The notes below the pieces were generated by a model that was not told the DNA's origin, did not search any database, and saw only the letters and a program-made list of their open reading frames with translations. A stretch of DNA of 64,000 nucleotides from Mycobacterium interjectum. Lineage in GTDB: Bacteria; Actinomycetota; Actinomycetes; Mycobacteriales; Mycobacteriaceae. Each line of letters opens with the position of its first letter. Within the stretch, counting starts at the first letter, position 1. The translations under genes and the position numbers were made by a program. This document shows, in pieces, positions 1 to 8,600 of the stretch. The stretch lies in assembly GCA_002102225.1 (NCBI GenBank), contig LQPB01000090.1:1-64000 (forward strand), in the 5' to 3' direction.

Positions 1-733
1 GCGGGCCCGGCGGGCTTGCCGGGCGCGGCTGGTAGCCGGGCCCGAGATCGCCGGGCACCTCGAAGCGCGCCGGCGGCGCGGCGGCCATCCTGTCGATGAC
101 CATGTCGTAGGACGTGTCCACGCCTTCGACCGTCGAACGCATCGTCGTCAGCCAGTCGTCGCGAATCTCGTTGTCCACGTATGGCTGTATCTGCTCGCGG
201 ACCACCTGTTCGGCGCTCGCCAGGTCCCCCACCCCGCTGGTGACCGCGGCGGCCGCGGCCAACCATGCCGGTTGTTGCGCCCGCGTGCGAGCGTCGATGG
301 CGATGGCCGCCGCGACTTTCGAGTCGACCAGGTACCACAGGTTGTCGCGCAGGGACTCACACCGCTGGGCCGCCGCGCGAACTTCCGCGGCCACCGCGCT
401 CGCGGCGTCGCAGTGCCGCTCCAGAAACCGAACCGCGGACTCGCCGCCCGGGCCGGCCCATGCCGCGGCCAGGTCGGCAAGCTGGGCGCGCTGCAGCCGC
501 AACGCTTCGGCGACCGCCGCGCCCGCCGCCCGCAGTTCGGTGCAGTCGCGTTCGAGCGCGCGAAGGTCGAGACCCTGTTCGCTGTCGTACCACTCGCGAA
601 TCCGCAAGGGATGCGACGTCATTTCGGGGTATTGGTAGCCGAGCGCGTGGCAGGCCCGCACGTAGGTCTGGGTGTGCTCGACGGCGGGCCCGCCCTCGGC
701 GAGGCGCTCGGCGACGTCCAGCCGTTCGGCCAC
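1..733 (-). CDS. Conserved mycobacterial protein, Rv3439c-like (partial, 5' end only)
   Basis: The frame is open from a GTG at 733 to the window edge, so only the first 244 codons are present. The start lies 2 bases after the stop of the upstream gene, which implies translational coupling. The visible part is helical, rich in Ala, Arg and Glu, with a stretch reading RALERDCTELRAAGAAVAEA and no recognisable catalytic motif. Its place after an Rv3440c-like gene and glmM matches the H37Rv order as I recall it, where Rv3439c is an uncharacterised alanine/proline-rich protein. A proline-rich stretch begins close to the window edge. Function unknown. Confidence 0.75.
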   Translation of the reverse strand, partial: MAERLDVAERLAEGGPAVEHTQTYVRACHALGYQYPEMTSHPLRIREWYDSEQGLDLRALERDCTELRAAGAAVAEALRLQRAQLADLAAAWAGPGGESAVRFLERHCDAASAVAAEVRAAAQRCESLRDNLWYLVDSKVAAAIAIDARTRAQQPAWLAAAAAVTSGVGDLASAEQVVREQIQPYVDNEIRDDWLTTMRSTVEGVDTSYDMVIDRMAAAPPARFEVPGDLGPGYQPRPASPPGP

Positions 734-735
734 GG

Positions 736-1041
736 TCAGGCGATCCGCGCCGCGGCGTACAGTTCGGCGTCGGCGTACAGTTCGGCGTCGGCGTAGCGGT
801 CGGCGCCGGCGCGCAATGCGGCGGCGGTGTCGGTGGCCGCCCGCGACCACTGCGTCACCTCGGCGGTCAGCCGCTCCAGTTGGACGCGCAGGGCGTCGCC
901 GCGAGCGGTGTGCGCCCGACCCGCGCTCGTCCCGCCGAAAGCCAACCGCGCCAAGTGATCTGCCACGGCGCAGTCGAGGAGTTCGGCGGCCGCGCCCAGC
1001 TGGTCGGCGACCCGGTGTACCGCCGAGCTATCGAGTCTCAT
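736..1041 (-). CDS. Conserved hypothetical protein, Rv3440c-like
   Basis: This 101-residue protein starts at ATG 1041 (MRLDSSAVHRVADQLGAAAE). It is predicted all-helical and resembles the small WXG/ESX-like helical proteins in size, but it lacks a WxG motif. It sits between glmM and the Rv3439c-like gene, to which it is tightly coupled. The C-terminal ADAELY hexapeptide occurs twice in tandem, encoded by an 18-base repeat, so the tail may vary in length between strains. Function unknown; the assignment rests on similarity to Rv3440c and on gene order. Confidence 0.75.
   Translation of the reverse strand: MRLDSSAVHRVADQLGAAAELLDCAVADHLARLAFGGTSAGRAHTARGDALRVQLERLTAEVTQWSRAATDTAAALRAGADRYADAELYADAELYAAARIA
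760..795. repeat. 18-bp tandem repeat in the Rv3440c-like gene
   Basis: Two adjacent near-identical 18-base units (core ttcggcgtcggcgtacag) encode the duplicated ADAELY hexapeptide at the C-terminus of the Rv3440c-like protein. This is a possible short VNTR. Confidence 0.7.
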
Positions 1042-1088
1042 GCCTAATCCGACGCCGGGCCCCGCGTCGCGGTTCCCGCATGGGCGGA

Positions 1089-2426
1089 TCAGCGCGCGGC
1101 GCTCACCGCTTCGGCGACCGCGGTGGCGACCCGTTGCGCGGTGCCCTCCTCGGGCGCCTCCACCATGACCCGGATCATCGGCTCGGTTCCCGAGGGGCGC
1201 AACAGGATTCGGCCGGTGTCGCCCAGTTCGGCCTCGGCCTTCTCGACGGCGGTTTGCACCGAGGGCGCCGCGGCGGCGGTGGCCTTGTCGGCGACCTTGA
1301 CGTTGATCAGCACCTGTGGCAGCGACCGCATCACCGAGGCGAGGTCGGCCAGCGACGAGCCGGTCTGCACCATGCGCGTCATCAGCCGCAGCCCGGTGAC
1401 GATGCCGTCGCCGGTGGAGCCGACCGCGGGCATCACGATGTGACCGGACTGCTCGCCGCCGAGGCTGTAGTCCCCCGCGCGCAGCTCCTCCAACACGTAG
1501 CGGTCGCCGACGCCGGTGGTGCGCACCGCGATGCCGGCCGAGCGCATCGCAAGGTGCAGCCCGAGGTTGCTCATCACGGTGGTCACCAGCGTGTCGGAGG
1601 CCAGTTCGCCGGCGTCGCGCATCGCCAGCGCGAGCACCACCATGATGTGGTCGCCATCGACGAGGTCACCGTTGGCGTCGATGGCCAGGCAGCGGTCGGC
1701 GTCGCCGTCGTGCGCGAGGCCCAGGTCGGCTTGGTGCTCGATGACCGCCGCCTTGAGCGAATCCAGGTGTGTCGAGCCACAGCCGTCGTTGATGTTGAGC
1801 CCGTTGGGGTCGGCGTTGATCGCGATCACCCGGGCGCCCGCGGCGCGGTAGGCGCGTGGGGCCACCGACGACGCCGCGCCGTGGGCGCAGTCGACCACCA
1901 CCGTGAGGCCGTCCAGCCGCAGCGTGCAGGTCTTGGACAGGTGGCGCAGGTAGCGGTCGGCCGCGTCCTCGGCGTCGATGCGGCGGCCGATCCCGGCGCC
2001 GACCGGGCGCAGCCCGGGTCCGGCCGCGACCAGCTCCTCGATCTGATCCTCGGTGTCGTCGTCCAGCTTGTGGCCGCCGGGGCCGAAGATCTTGATGCCG
2101 TTGTCGGGCATCGGGTTGTGCGACGCCGAGATCATCACCCCGAAGTCGGCGTCGTATGCGCCGGTCAGGTACGCCACCGCGGGGGTGGGCAGCACCCCGA
2201 CCCGCAGGGCGTCGACGCCCTGGCTGGTCAGCCCGGCGATCACGGCGGCCTCCAGCATTTCGCCGCTGGCCCGCGGGTCGCGACCGATCACGGCGACCCG
2301 CCGGCCGGGCCCGTCCGAACTCGCCAGGTGCCGGGCCGCCGCGGCGCCCAGGGCCAGCGCCAGCTCGGCGGTCAACTCGCGATTGGCGACCCCGCGGACA
2401 CCGTCGGTGCCGAATAGTCGACCCAT
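1089..2426 (-). CDS. glmM: Phosphoglucosamine mutase GlmM
   Basis: This cytoplasmic enzyme converts glucosamine-6-phosphate to glucosamine-1-phosphate for UDP-GlcNAc and peptidoglycan synthesis. The 445-residue length is normal for the family. The N-terminus MGRLFGTDGVRGVAN is the family signature. The phosphoserine loop MISASHNPMPDNGIK carries the catalytic Ser, DGDADR is the metal-binding loop, GGEQSGH is the sugar-binding loop, and RPSGTEPMIRV near the C-terminus is the phosphate-binding loop. All are intact. The gene lies downstream of rplM-rpsI, a conserved actinobacterial arrangement (Rv3441c). An intergenic stretch of about 140 bases separates it from rpsI, and I see no clear promoter there. 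Confidence 0.97.
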   Translation of the reverse strand: MGRLFGTDGVRGVANRELTAELALALGAAAARHLASSDGPGRRVAVIGRDPRASGEMLEAAVIAGLTSQGVDALRVGVLPTPAVAYLTGAYDADFGVMISASHNPMPDNGIKIFGPGGHKLDDDTEDQIEELVAAGPGLRPVGAGIGRRIDAEDAADRYLRHLSKTCTLRLDGLTVVVDCAHGAASSVAPRAYRAAGARVIAINADPNGLNINDGCGSTHLDSLKAAVIEHQADLGLAHDGDADRCLAIDANGDLVDGDHIMVVLALAMRDAGELASDTLVTTVMSNLGLHLAMRSAGIAVRTTGVGDRYVLEELRAGDYSLGGEQSGHIVMPAVGSTGDGIVTGLRLMTRMVQTGSSLADLASVMRSLPQVLINVKVADKATAAAAPSVQTAVEKAEAELGDTGRILLRPSGTEPMIRVMVEAPEEGTAQRVATAVAEAVSAAR

Positions 2427-2564
2427 GCGCTAAAACCTCTCACAATTGCCGGTCGTTCACCTAACGTGCCCGTTCTTTTCTGACCGAAAACCCACGTCTG
2501 GGTGCGCAGACACGCCGCACACCTGTGCAAAAGTTGCCAAGTTGCGGCCAGAAAGGGACGCGGA

Positions 2565-3098
2565 TCAGCGCTTGCTGTACTGAGGCGCCTTGCGCGCCTT
2601 CTTCAGCCCGTACTTCTTGCGCTCGGTGGCACGCGGGTCACGCGTGAGGAAGCCGGCCTTCTTCAGGGCGGGCCGGTCCTCCGGCGAGGCCACGATCAGC
2701 GCCCGGGCGATGCCCAGGCGCAGCGCGCCGGCCTGACCCGACGGGCCGCCGCCGTGCAGCAGGGCGAAGACGTCGAAGCTTTCCACCCGGTCGACGGTCA
2801 CCAGCGGGGCCTTGATCAGCTGCTGGTGCACCTTGTTGGGGAAGTAGTCCTCCAGGCTGCGGCCGTTGAGGTCGAACTTGCCGGTGCCGGGCACCAGGCG
2901 CACCCGCACCACGGCCTCCTTGCGGCGGCCGACGGTCTGGATGGGCCGCTCGAAGACGAACGCCTCGGCGGGCCGGGCGGGTGCAGCCTCAGTGGCGGTC
3001 TCCGCGGTCTCTTCGGTCTCCGGCGCCTCGGGGGCCGCTGGGGCCTCTGTGGTCTCTGCGGTCTCCGCGGTCTCTAAGGCCTCGGTCGTTTCGGTCAC
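2565..3098 (-). CDS. rpsI: 30S ribosomal protein S9
   Basis: The 177-residue protein has a C-terminal core of about 130 residues with the S9 hallmarks: the TVGRRKEAVVRVRLVPGTGK segment and a basic tail ending KKYGLKKARKAPQYSKR, which reaches towards the P-site tRNA. The first 45 or so residues are an acidic, low-complexity Thr/Glu/Ala/Pro extension, longer than I recall for M. tuberculosis S9. The start is a GTG overlapping the rplM stop by 4 bases, so the two are translationally coupled. The acidic tail is encoded by short imperfect repeats and may be length-variable. Confidence 0.97.
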   Translation of the reverse strand: MTETTEALETAETAETTEAPAAPEAPETEETAETATEAAPARPAEAFVFERPIQTVGRRKEAVVRVRLVPGTGKFDLNGRSLEDYFPNKVHQQLIKAPLVTVDRVESFDVFALLHGGGPSGQAGALRLGIARALIVASPEDRPALKKAGFLTRDPRATERKKYGLKKARKAPQYSKR

Positions 3099-3538
3099 TG
3101 GGCCACCTGCTTGATCTCGTACGGAACCGGCTGCTGAGCGGTGTGGGGATGCTCCGGACCTGCGTAGACGCGGAGCTTGCGCTGGATCTGACGGCTGAGC
3201 TTGTTCTTGGGCAGCATGCCGACGATCGCCTTCTCCACGACGCGGGTCGGGTGTTTTTCCAGCAGCTCGCCGGTCGTGCGCGAGTGCAGGCCGCCGGGGT
3301 ACCCCGAGTGACGGTAGGCCAGCTTCTGCTGCAGCTTGTCGCCGGACAGGGCGACCTTTTCGGCGTTGATGACGATGACGAAGTCACCGCCGTCGACATT
3401 GGGCGCGAACGTCGGCTTGTGCTTGCCGCGCAACAGGTTGGCTGCCGCGACGGCAAGGCGGCCAAGCACCACGTCCGTGGCGTCGATGACATACCACGAC
3501 CGCGTGGTGTCACCCGCCTTTGGCGCGTAGGTGGGCAC
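3095..3538 (-). CDS. rplM: 50S ribosomal protein L13
   Basis: L13 of the large subunit. Translation from the GTG at 3538 gives 147 residues beginning VPTYAPKAGDTTRSWYVID, the length and start known in M. tuberculosis. A further in-frame GTG exists at 3550, adding four residues, and cannot be excluded. Conserved features include RGKHKPTFAPNVDGGDFV, YRHSGYPGG and GMLPKNKLSRQ. It is first in the rplM-rpsI operon, and its stop overlaps the rpsI start. A promoter about 150 bases upstream and a leader hairpin suggest a long 5' untranslated region. Confidence 0.96.
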   Translation of the reverse strand: MPTYAPKAGDTTRSWYVIDATDVVLGRLAVAAANLLRGKHKPTFAPNVDGGDFVIVINAEKVALSGDKLQQKLAYRHSGYPGGLHSRTTGELLEKHPTRVVEKAIVGMLPKNKLSRQIQRKLRVYAGPEHPHTAQQPVPYEIKQVAQ

Positions 3539-3562
3539 AGCGCTTACCACTCTTTCTCTGCG

Positions 3563-3580
3563 AGCCTCGTTCTCGAGGCT
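3563..3580 (-). promoter_or_regulatory. Hairpin in the rplM leader
   Basis: A perfect 7-bp stem (agcctcg / cgaggct) with a 4-base loop lies about 25 bases upstream of the rplM start. It could be a leader structure for ribosomal-protein feedback. No known motif was matched, so the role is inferred. Confidence 0.3.
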
Positions 3581-3685
3581 ATGGATCCCGGGTCAAGCCG
3601 GGTGCCAGTCAGGCGTTCGCGGTGGGGATTGATCTCGGCGACCGACATTGACCCGAGGCCCCGGCGTACCGCACGCCAACCGAGC

Positions 3686-3715
3686 AGCATACCGATGCAC
3701 ATCCCCGCAGGTCAA
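3686..3715 (-). promoter_or_regulatory. SigA-type promoter of rplM-rpsI
   Basis: On the minus strand TTGACC (3715-3710) is followed by an 18-base spacer and TATGCT (3691-3686). Both hexamers are near the housekeeping consensus. The predicted start would give a leader of about 140 bases before rplM. Confidence 0.6.
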
Positions 3716-3720
3716 AATGA

Positions 3721-3761
3721 CTGTGTGGTCCCGGCGGCTCTCCCCCGCCGGGACCACACAG
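3721..3761. terminator. Strong hairpin after esxT
   Basis: A perfect 17-bp GC-rich inverted repeat (ctgtgtggtcccggcgg and its complement) with a 7-base loop starts 14 bases past the esxT stop and lies just upstream of the rplM promoter. No U-tract follows, as is common in mycobacteria. It probably insulates rplM from ESX-4 transcription. Confidence 0.7.
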
Positions 3762-3774
3762 GGGCCAGAAGTAA

Positions 3775-4071
3775 TCAGCGTGCCCAGTCGCCGGCGGCCC
3801 GGCGGTCGGCGTTCGCCATCTCCTCCGCGCCGTCGCGCACCGCATTTCCCAGGTCGACCAGGATCTGGTTCAACGCCGTGGCCGCCTGGTGCCACTTCAG
3901 CTGCTCGACCTGGTATGCGGCGGCCGCCTCGCGGGTCCACAGCTCTCGCAACGGGGCGATCTGCGAGCTCAACTCGTCCAGCGCCGCGTTGAAACGGGCG
4001 GCGGTCGCATGGATTTCCTGGCGGATCGAGTATTCGATCTCGCCGAAGTTGTAGGACAGCACCTGATCCAC
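3775..4071 (-). CDS. esxT: ESAT-6-like WXG100 protein EsxT
   Basis: A 98-residue WXG100 protein that should pair with EsxU as the ESX-4 substrate dimer. The GTG start at 4071 is chosen because it has a purine-rich ribosome site (gggaggg) 7 bases upstream and gives the family length. The helix-turn-helix core reads APLRELWTREAAAAYQVEQL, with LWT in the turn instead of a strict WxG, as I recall for Rv3444c. It is last in the minus-strand half of the ESX-4 locus, 14 bases after esxU. The C-terminus lacks an obvious YxxxD/E secretion motif, so the partner or the dimer may supply it. Confidence 0.92.
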   Translation of the reverse strand: MDQVLSYNFGEIEYSIRQEIHATAARFNAALDELSSQIAPLRELWTREAAAAYQVEQLKWHQAATALNQILVDLGNAVRDGAEEMANADRRAAGDWAR

Positions 4072-4085
4072 GGTCGGTCCCTCCC

Positions 4086-4397
4086 TCAGAGGTTTCCGCC
4101 GGCGGCGGTGATGCGGTGGGCGTGGTCCTCGCCGGCCTCCAGCAGTACGGCCTCGTTGTGCCGGATCGTCTCCGCGATGGTGTGCAGGACGTGGTAGAGC
4201 CGCGTCGACTCGGCATTCCAACGATCCACCACATCGGTGAACCGCACGGCCGCGAGCCCACCCCACACCGAATGCGGCACCATATTCATCCGGCCGATGA
4301 AGGCCTGCAGCATCGCCCGGATCTCGTCATTGCGCGCGTCCGTCGTCGCCGCGACCGAGCGCATGAGGCCGAGGTCGGTGCTCAGTGTGTTCGCCAT
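4086..4397 (-). CDS. esxU: ESAT-6-like WXG100 protein EsxU
   Basis: A 103-residue WXG100 partner of EsxT. The turn motif VWGG is at about residues 44-47, between two predicted helices. The N-terminus MANTLSTDLGLMRSVAATTD is typical of an unprocessed WXG protein with no signal peptide. It lies immediately upstream of esxT and downstream of the Rv3446c-like gene, as in M. tuberculosis (Rv3445c). The pair is the presumed substrate of the EccBCD4/MycP4 machine. Confidence 0.92.
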   Translation of the reverse strand: MANTLSTDLGLMRSVAATTDARNDEIRAMLQAFIGRMNMVPHSVWGGLAAVRFTDVVDRWNAESTRLYHVLHTIAETIRHNEAVLLEAGEDHAHRITAAGGNL

Positions 4398-4445
4398 ATC
4401 AGATTGGACCGCACCGGACGGCCTTCGGTTCCGCCCGTTTTCGGC

Positions 4446-5687
4446 TCAACCGATCGCGTGGGCGGACCGCACCGCCTGTTCGCACGCACCGCGGACGGCC
4501 TCCTCGTCGGCGGGACGGCTCTGGCATCCGACGCTGATGCGGACCGGCCCGTCCAGGAGCACCGTCCATCGCACGTGGTGCGTGGCGCGCACTTCCCGAT
4601 AGGTCACCGCCGGGCGGCCCCCGCCGGTTCCCGAGGGGTTGAAGTCGACGAACACGCCGGTGGGCTCCGCGTCGATCGCGCGTTTCAAACGCTCGGCGGT
4701 GCCGCTCAGCGTTTCGCCGGGCACCGGCGACTGAGTGACGTGCAGCGCCACTTCGGGATCCGACGGTGAGGTGACCTGGATCCGGGCCGAGCCGGGCCCG
4801 GTGATCACCCGCTGCGCCGACCAGTCCGCGGGCACGGTGAGCGCAACGCGGCCCTCGACCAGAAACGTCGTCGGCGCCATCGGGGCCGTGGCCGACGCCG
4901 ATAGGCCGTGGCCACCGCGGGGCGCCCCGCCGGAGACGGCCAGCGGCAAGACCATCAGCGCCAGGGCGGCCGCAAGCCCGCCCGCCGTCCAGGCACGGGA
5001 TCGAATACCACCGGCGCTGACCGCCGGTTCGCGCACATCGTCCGGCAGCGAAGCCGACTGGGCCAACCGGGCCAGCCGGGCGTCTCCGATCTCGACAACG
5101 GCGCGGCCGCTGGCCCGCACGGCGGCAGCGATCATTGCCGCGAGGGCCGGTGCGCCGGTCACCGTGGCGGGCGCGTCGATCAGGATCGCCTCGGCGGGCA
5201 TGCCGGCGATGATCGTCGCGACCTCCCCGGCAACGGCATGCGCTTCCGAAGCACGCGGTATCGCGGCGGACTCGGCCCCGCCGATCGCCACGAGGTGATC
5301 GGCGATCTCCACCACCACGGTCGGCCCGGCGTCGGTTCGGGCGCCGCGTTGCCGCGTCAGCAGCCACGACCGGGGGCGGGCCAGCGCGTCATCGCCGAGG
5401 GTCTTGGCGGCGCGGGTCACCCGGGCGACACGCGCCGACGGCCACCACGACGGATGCACGACGAGCACGCCGGCGGAGTCGGCGCATTTCGCCGACCGCA
5501 GCGCGCTGCGCCACAGGGAGTCGACGGCGACGGGGCGGCCATCGACCAGCGCCACCCGATCGTCGACGGCGGCCAGGGCCTCCCGAACGATCTCGCCGGT
5601 GCCGTCGTCCGTCAACTCGCCCGTCCCACAACACAATCGGCGGATCGTGCCCGGCCCGGCCTCGAGGACGGCCCGATGCCGTGTCAT
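4446..5687 (-). CDS. Type VII secretion-associated protein, Rv3446c-like
   Basis: This 413-residue protein is specific to ESX-4 loci. The N-terminal half contains GTGE and repeated Ala/Val-rich strands suggestive of a degenerate actin/Hsp70-like fold. A single membrane segment follows near residues 230-250 (GGLAAALALMVLPLAVSGGA). The C-terminal part, which would lie outside the cytoplasm, includes VPADWSAQRVITGPGSARIQ and two Cys residues that could form a disulfide. It overlaps the eccC4 stop by 4 bases. It is probably an accessory membrane component; the biochemical role is unknown. Confidence 0.85.
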   Translation of the reverse strand: MTRHRAVLEAGPGTIRRLCCGTGELTDDGTGEIVREALAAVDDRVALVDGRPVAVDSLWRSALRSAKCADSAGVLVVHPSWWPSARVARVTRAAKTLGDDALARPRSWLLTRQRGARTDAGPTVVVEIADHLVAIGGAESAAIPRASEAHAVAGEVATIIAGMPAEAILIDAPATVTGAPALAAMIAAAVRASGRAVVEIGDARLARLAQSASLPDDVREPAVSAGGIRSRAWTAGGLAAALALMVLPLAVSGGAPRGGHGLSASATAPMAPTTFLVEGRVALTVPADWSAQRVITGPGSARIQVTSPSDPEVALHVTQSPVPGETLSGTAERLKRAIDAEPTGVFVDFNPSGTGGGRPAVTYREVRATHHVRWTVLLDGPVRISVGCQSRPADEEAVRGACEQAVRSAHAIG

Positions 5688-8600
5688 GGCGGCGGGCTCC
5701 AGGCCACTTGCACGAGCTGTCCGTCACCGGCGCGGGTGCTCAGAACACCACGTCCGGCAGGCATCGGCTGCGCGCGCCCAAAGCCCAACGAGGCGCCCTC
5801 GTCCGGGCGCCTGCTCATCATCAGCGTCATGCAGCCGAGGTCGCGCAGCCCCGCCAACAGGGGCTCGAACAGGGCGCGCTCCGCGCCGCCGCTGCGCCGC
5901 GCCAGCATCAGATGCAATCCCAGATCCCGTGCGTACGGCAGATATTCGACGATGGCCGCGAGTGGGTTGCCCGCCGACGTGGCCACCAGGTCGTAGTCAT
6001 CCACCACGACGTAGAGGTCCGGCCCGGACCACCAGGACCCGGCTCGCAGCTGCGCCTGGCCGACGTCCAGCGGCGGCATCCGGCGCCGCAGCGTGTCGAG
6101 CAGACCCGGCAACAGCCGGCCCAGCGCAGCCGAGGACATGGCGTAGCCGCCGAGGTGTTCCGATTCGACGACGCCCAACAGCGAGCGGCGGAAATCGACG
6201 ACCAGCAGCTGGGCTTCCGCGGCGGTCTTGGTCCGAACGATCTCGCGACACAGGGTCCGCATCGTCGCCGTCTTCCCACATCCGTTGTCCCCGAGGATCA
6301 GTAGGTGCGGGTGTTGAGCGAAATCCAGTGGAACCGGTTCCAATCGGCGTTCCTCCACGCCGAGCATGATCCGCGTCGCGAGCTGCGCACCCGCCCGCTG
6401 GACGACGACGTCCCGGTCGATACGTGGGGGGAGCAAAGGTATCGGCGGGGCGGCCTTGTCAGCGTGACAGATCCGCTCGGTGGGCAAGGCGACGATCATG
6501 TGCAGGCCCTCGCGGGAAAGTCCGCGGCCCGGACTGTCGAGGGGTACCTGCTGCGCGCGCTTGCGGTCGATCTCGGAATCCGCGGGGTCGCCCAGCCGCA
6601 ACTCGATGCGGGTGCCGATCTGGTCCCGAACCGAGGGTCTGATCTCGGCCCAGCGCGATGCGGACAACACCACGTGCACACCGAACGAAAGGCCTTGCGC
6701 CGCAAGGGTGGCGATCGGCGCCTCGAGTCCCTCGAACTCCTGCCGCAGGCTTGCCCAGCCGTCGACGACCAGGAAGACGTCGGCGAGCGGATCGCCGTCC
6801 GGTCCGGTGCGGCCGCGGTGGTTCTCCCTGTGGCGGACCACGGCTTCCATCTCCGCGACCACGCGCCGGACCAGTTCCGGGTCGGCCCGTCCGGCGACGG
6901 CGCCCACATGCGGCCAGTCGCGCACCGCGTCCAGCGCTCCGCCACCGAAGTCCAGGCAGTAGAACTGCACCCGCCCCGGGTCGTGGGTGGCCGCCAACGC
7001 CGTGATGAGCGTGCGCAGTGCCGTCGACTTGCCGGATCGGGGCGCCCCGACGATCGCCACGTTGCCCGCGGCCCCCGACAGCTCCACCAGCAGAGGTGTG
7101 CGGCACTGCTCGAACGGGCGGTCGACAACGCCGATCGGTGCGGACAGGCCGCCCGCCGCCGGTGGGGCGTCGCGCAACAGGACGTCCAGGGCCGGCGCCG
7201 CTCCCAGCGGCGGCAACCAAACCCGGTGCGCGGGCGGTCCATGTCCGGTCAGCCGGTCGAGGACGGCTTCCAGGACGGTCCGCGTGGCCGAGTCGTCCCG
7301 CCCGGACGTGGGCGCCACCGGGCCGGCCGGCCGGGTGCTGAATACCCGCACCGCCGCCACCGGCGCGGGCGTCTGCGTGTCCGCCGGCACCCTTCCCGAC
7401 ACGATTGCGGCCTGGAAGCGAATCGGCTCGCCGCTGCCCGCACGCAGGAAGCCCGCACCCGGTGTGTTCGGCAATTGGTATGCGTCGAGCGTTCCCAGAA
7501 CCGCGCGTGAATCGGCGGCAGACAGCGTCTTCAGGCAGATCCGATACGAGAGGTGCGCTTCCAGGCCGCGCAGCCGGCCCTCGTCGAGGCGCTGACTGGC
7601 CAGCAGCAGGTGGATGCCCAGCGACCGCCCGAGCCGGCCGATCGCGACGAACATGTCGGCGAATTCGGGATGCTGGCTGAGCATTTCGGAGAACTCGTCG
7701 ACGATGACCAGCAGAGTCGGCAGGGCGTCCATCCGGCCGCCGGCCCGGCGCGCGCGTTCGTAGGCCGCGACGCCGGCACACCGCGCCGCTCGCAGCAGCC
7801 GCTGCCGACGGTCCATTTCGCCGGCGAGCGCATCCTGCATCCGCGCCACCAGCGGCGCCTCGTCGGCGAGATTGGTGACGACGGCGGCGACGTGCGGCGC
7901 CCGCGCCAAGTCGAGAAACGTTGCGCCCCCTTTGAAGTCGATGAGCAACAGGTTCAGCGCGGCCGGGGAGTTCCGGACCATCATCCCCAGCGCGATGGTG
8001 CGCAGCAGTTCCGATTTGCCCGAGCCGGTGGCACCCACACAGAGACCGTGCGGACCCAGACCGTTGTCCGCCGCCTCTTTGATATCGAGTTCCAGTGGCG
8101 CGCCGTCGGGCGCGATTCCGATGGGCACCCGCAGCCGATCGCGGTGATCTTGGTTGCGCCACAACGCCGCCGGATCGCAATCGATGAGACCACCGAGCCC
8201 GGCCGAGTCCCGCCCGCCGTGCGGGGCCGGGCCGACCCGATAGCCCGCGAGCCGGCGGGCGCACGTCAGCGTGTCCACCAGGTCCATCCGGTCGGGGCGA
8301 TGCAATGGCTCGGCTTCGTCGCCGCGTCGGATCGTCAGCGGCATGCCCTCGCGGCCGGCACCGACCTCGAGGAGGGCGGCCCCCGCGATCGCGCCGGGGG
8401 ACGCAGGCTCGCCGAGGTCGGCGACGACGATCGCATGGGCTCCCACATCCGGGAGCGCGCACCGCACCTCCGTGAGACTTCGATACACCATCCGGGCCGG
8501 CCCCACCGCGTCCGTGGCGGCCGGATGTCGGTTGTGCGGCAACCACTTCAGCCAGTCCCAGTGCTCTCGATTCGCCTCGCCGACTGCCGCGACGATCAGC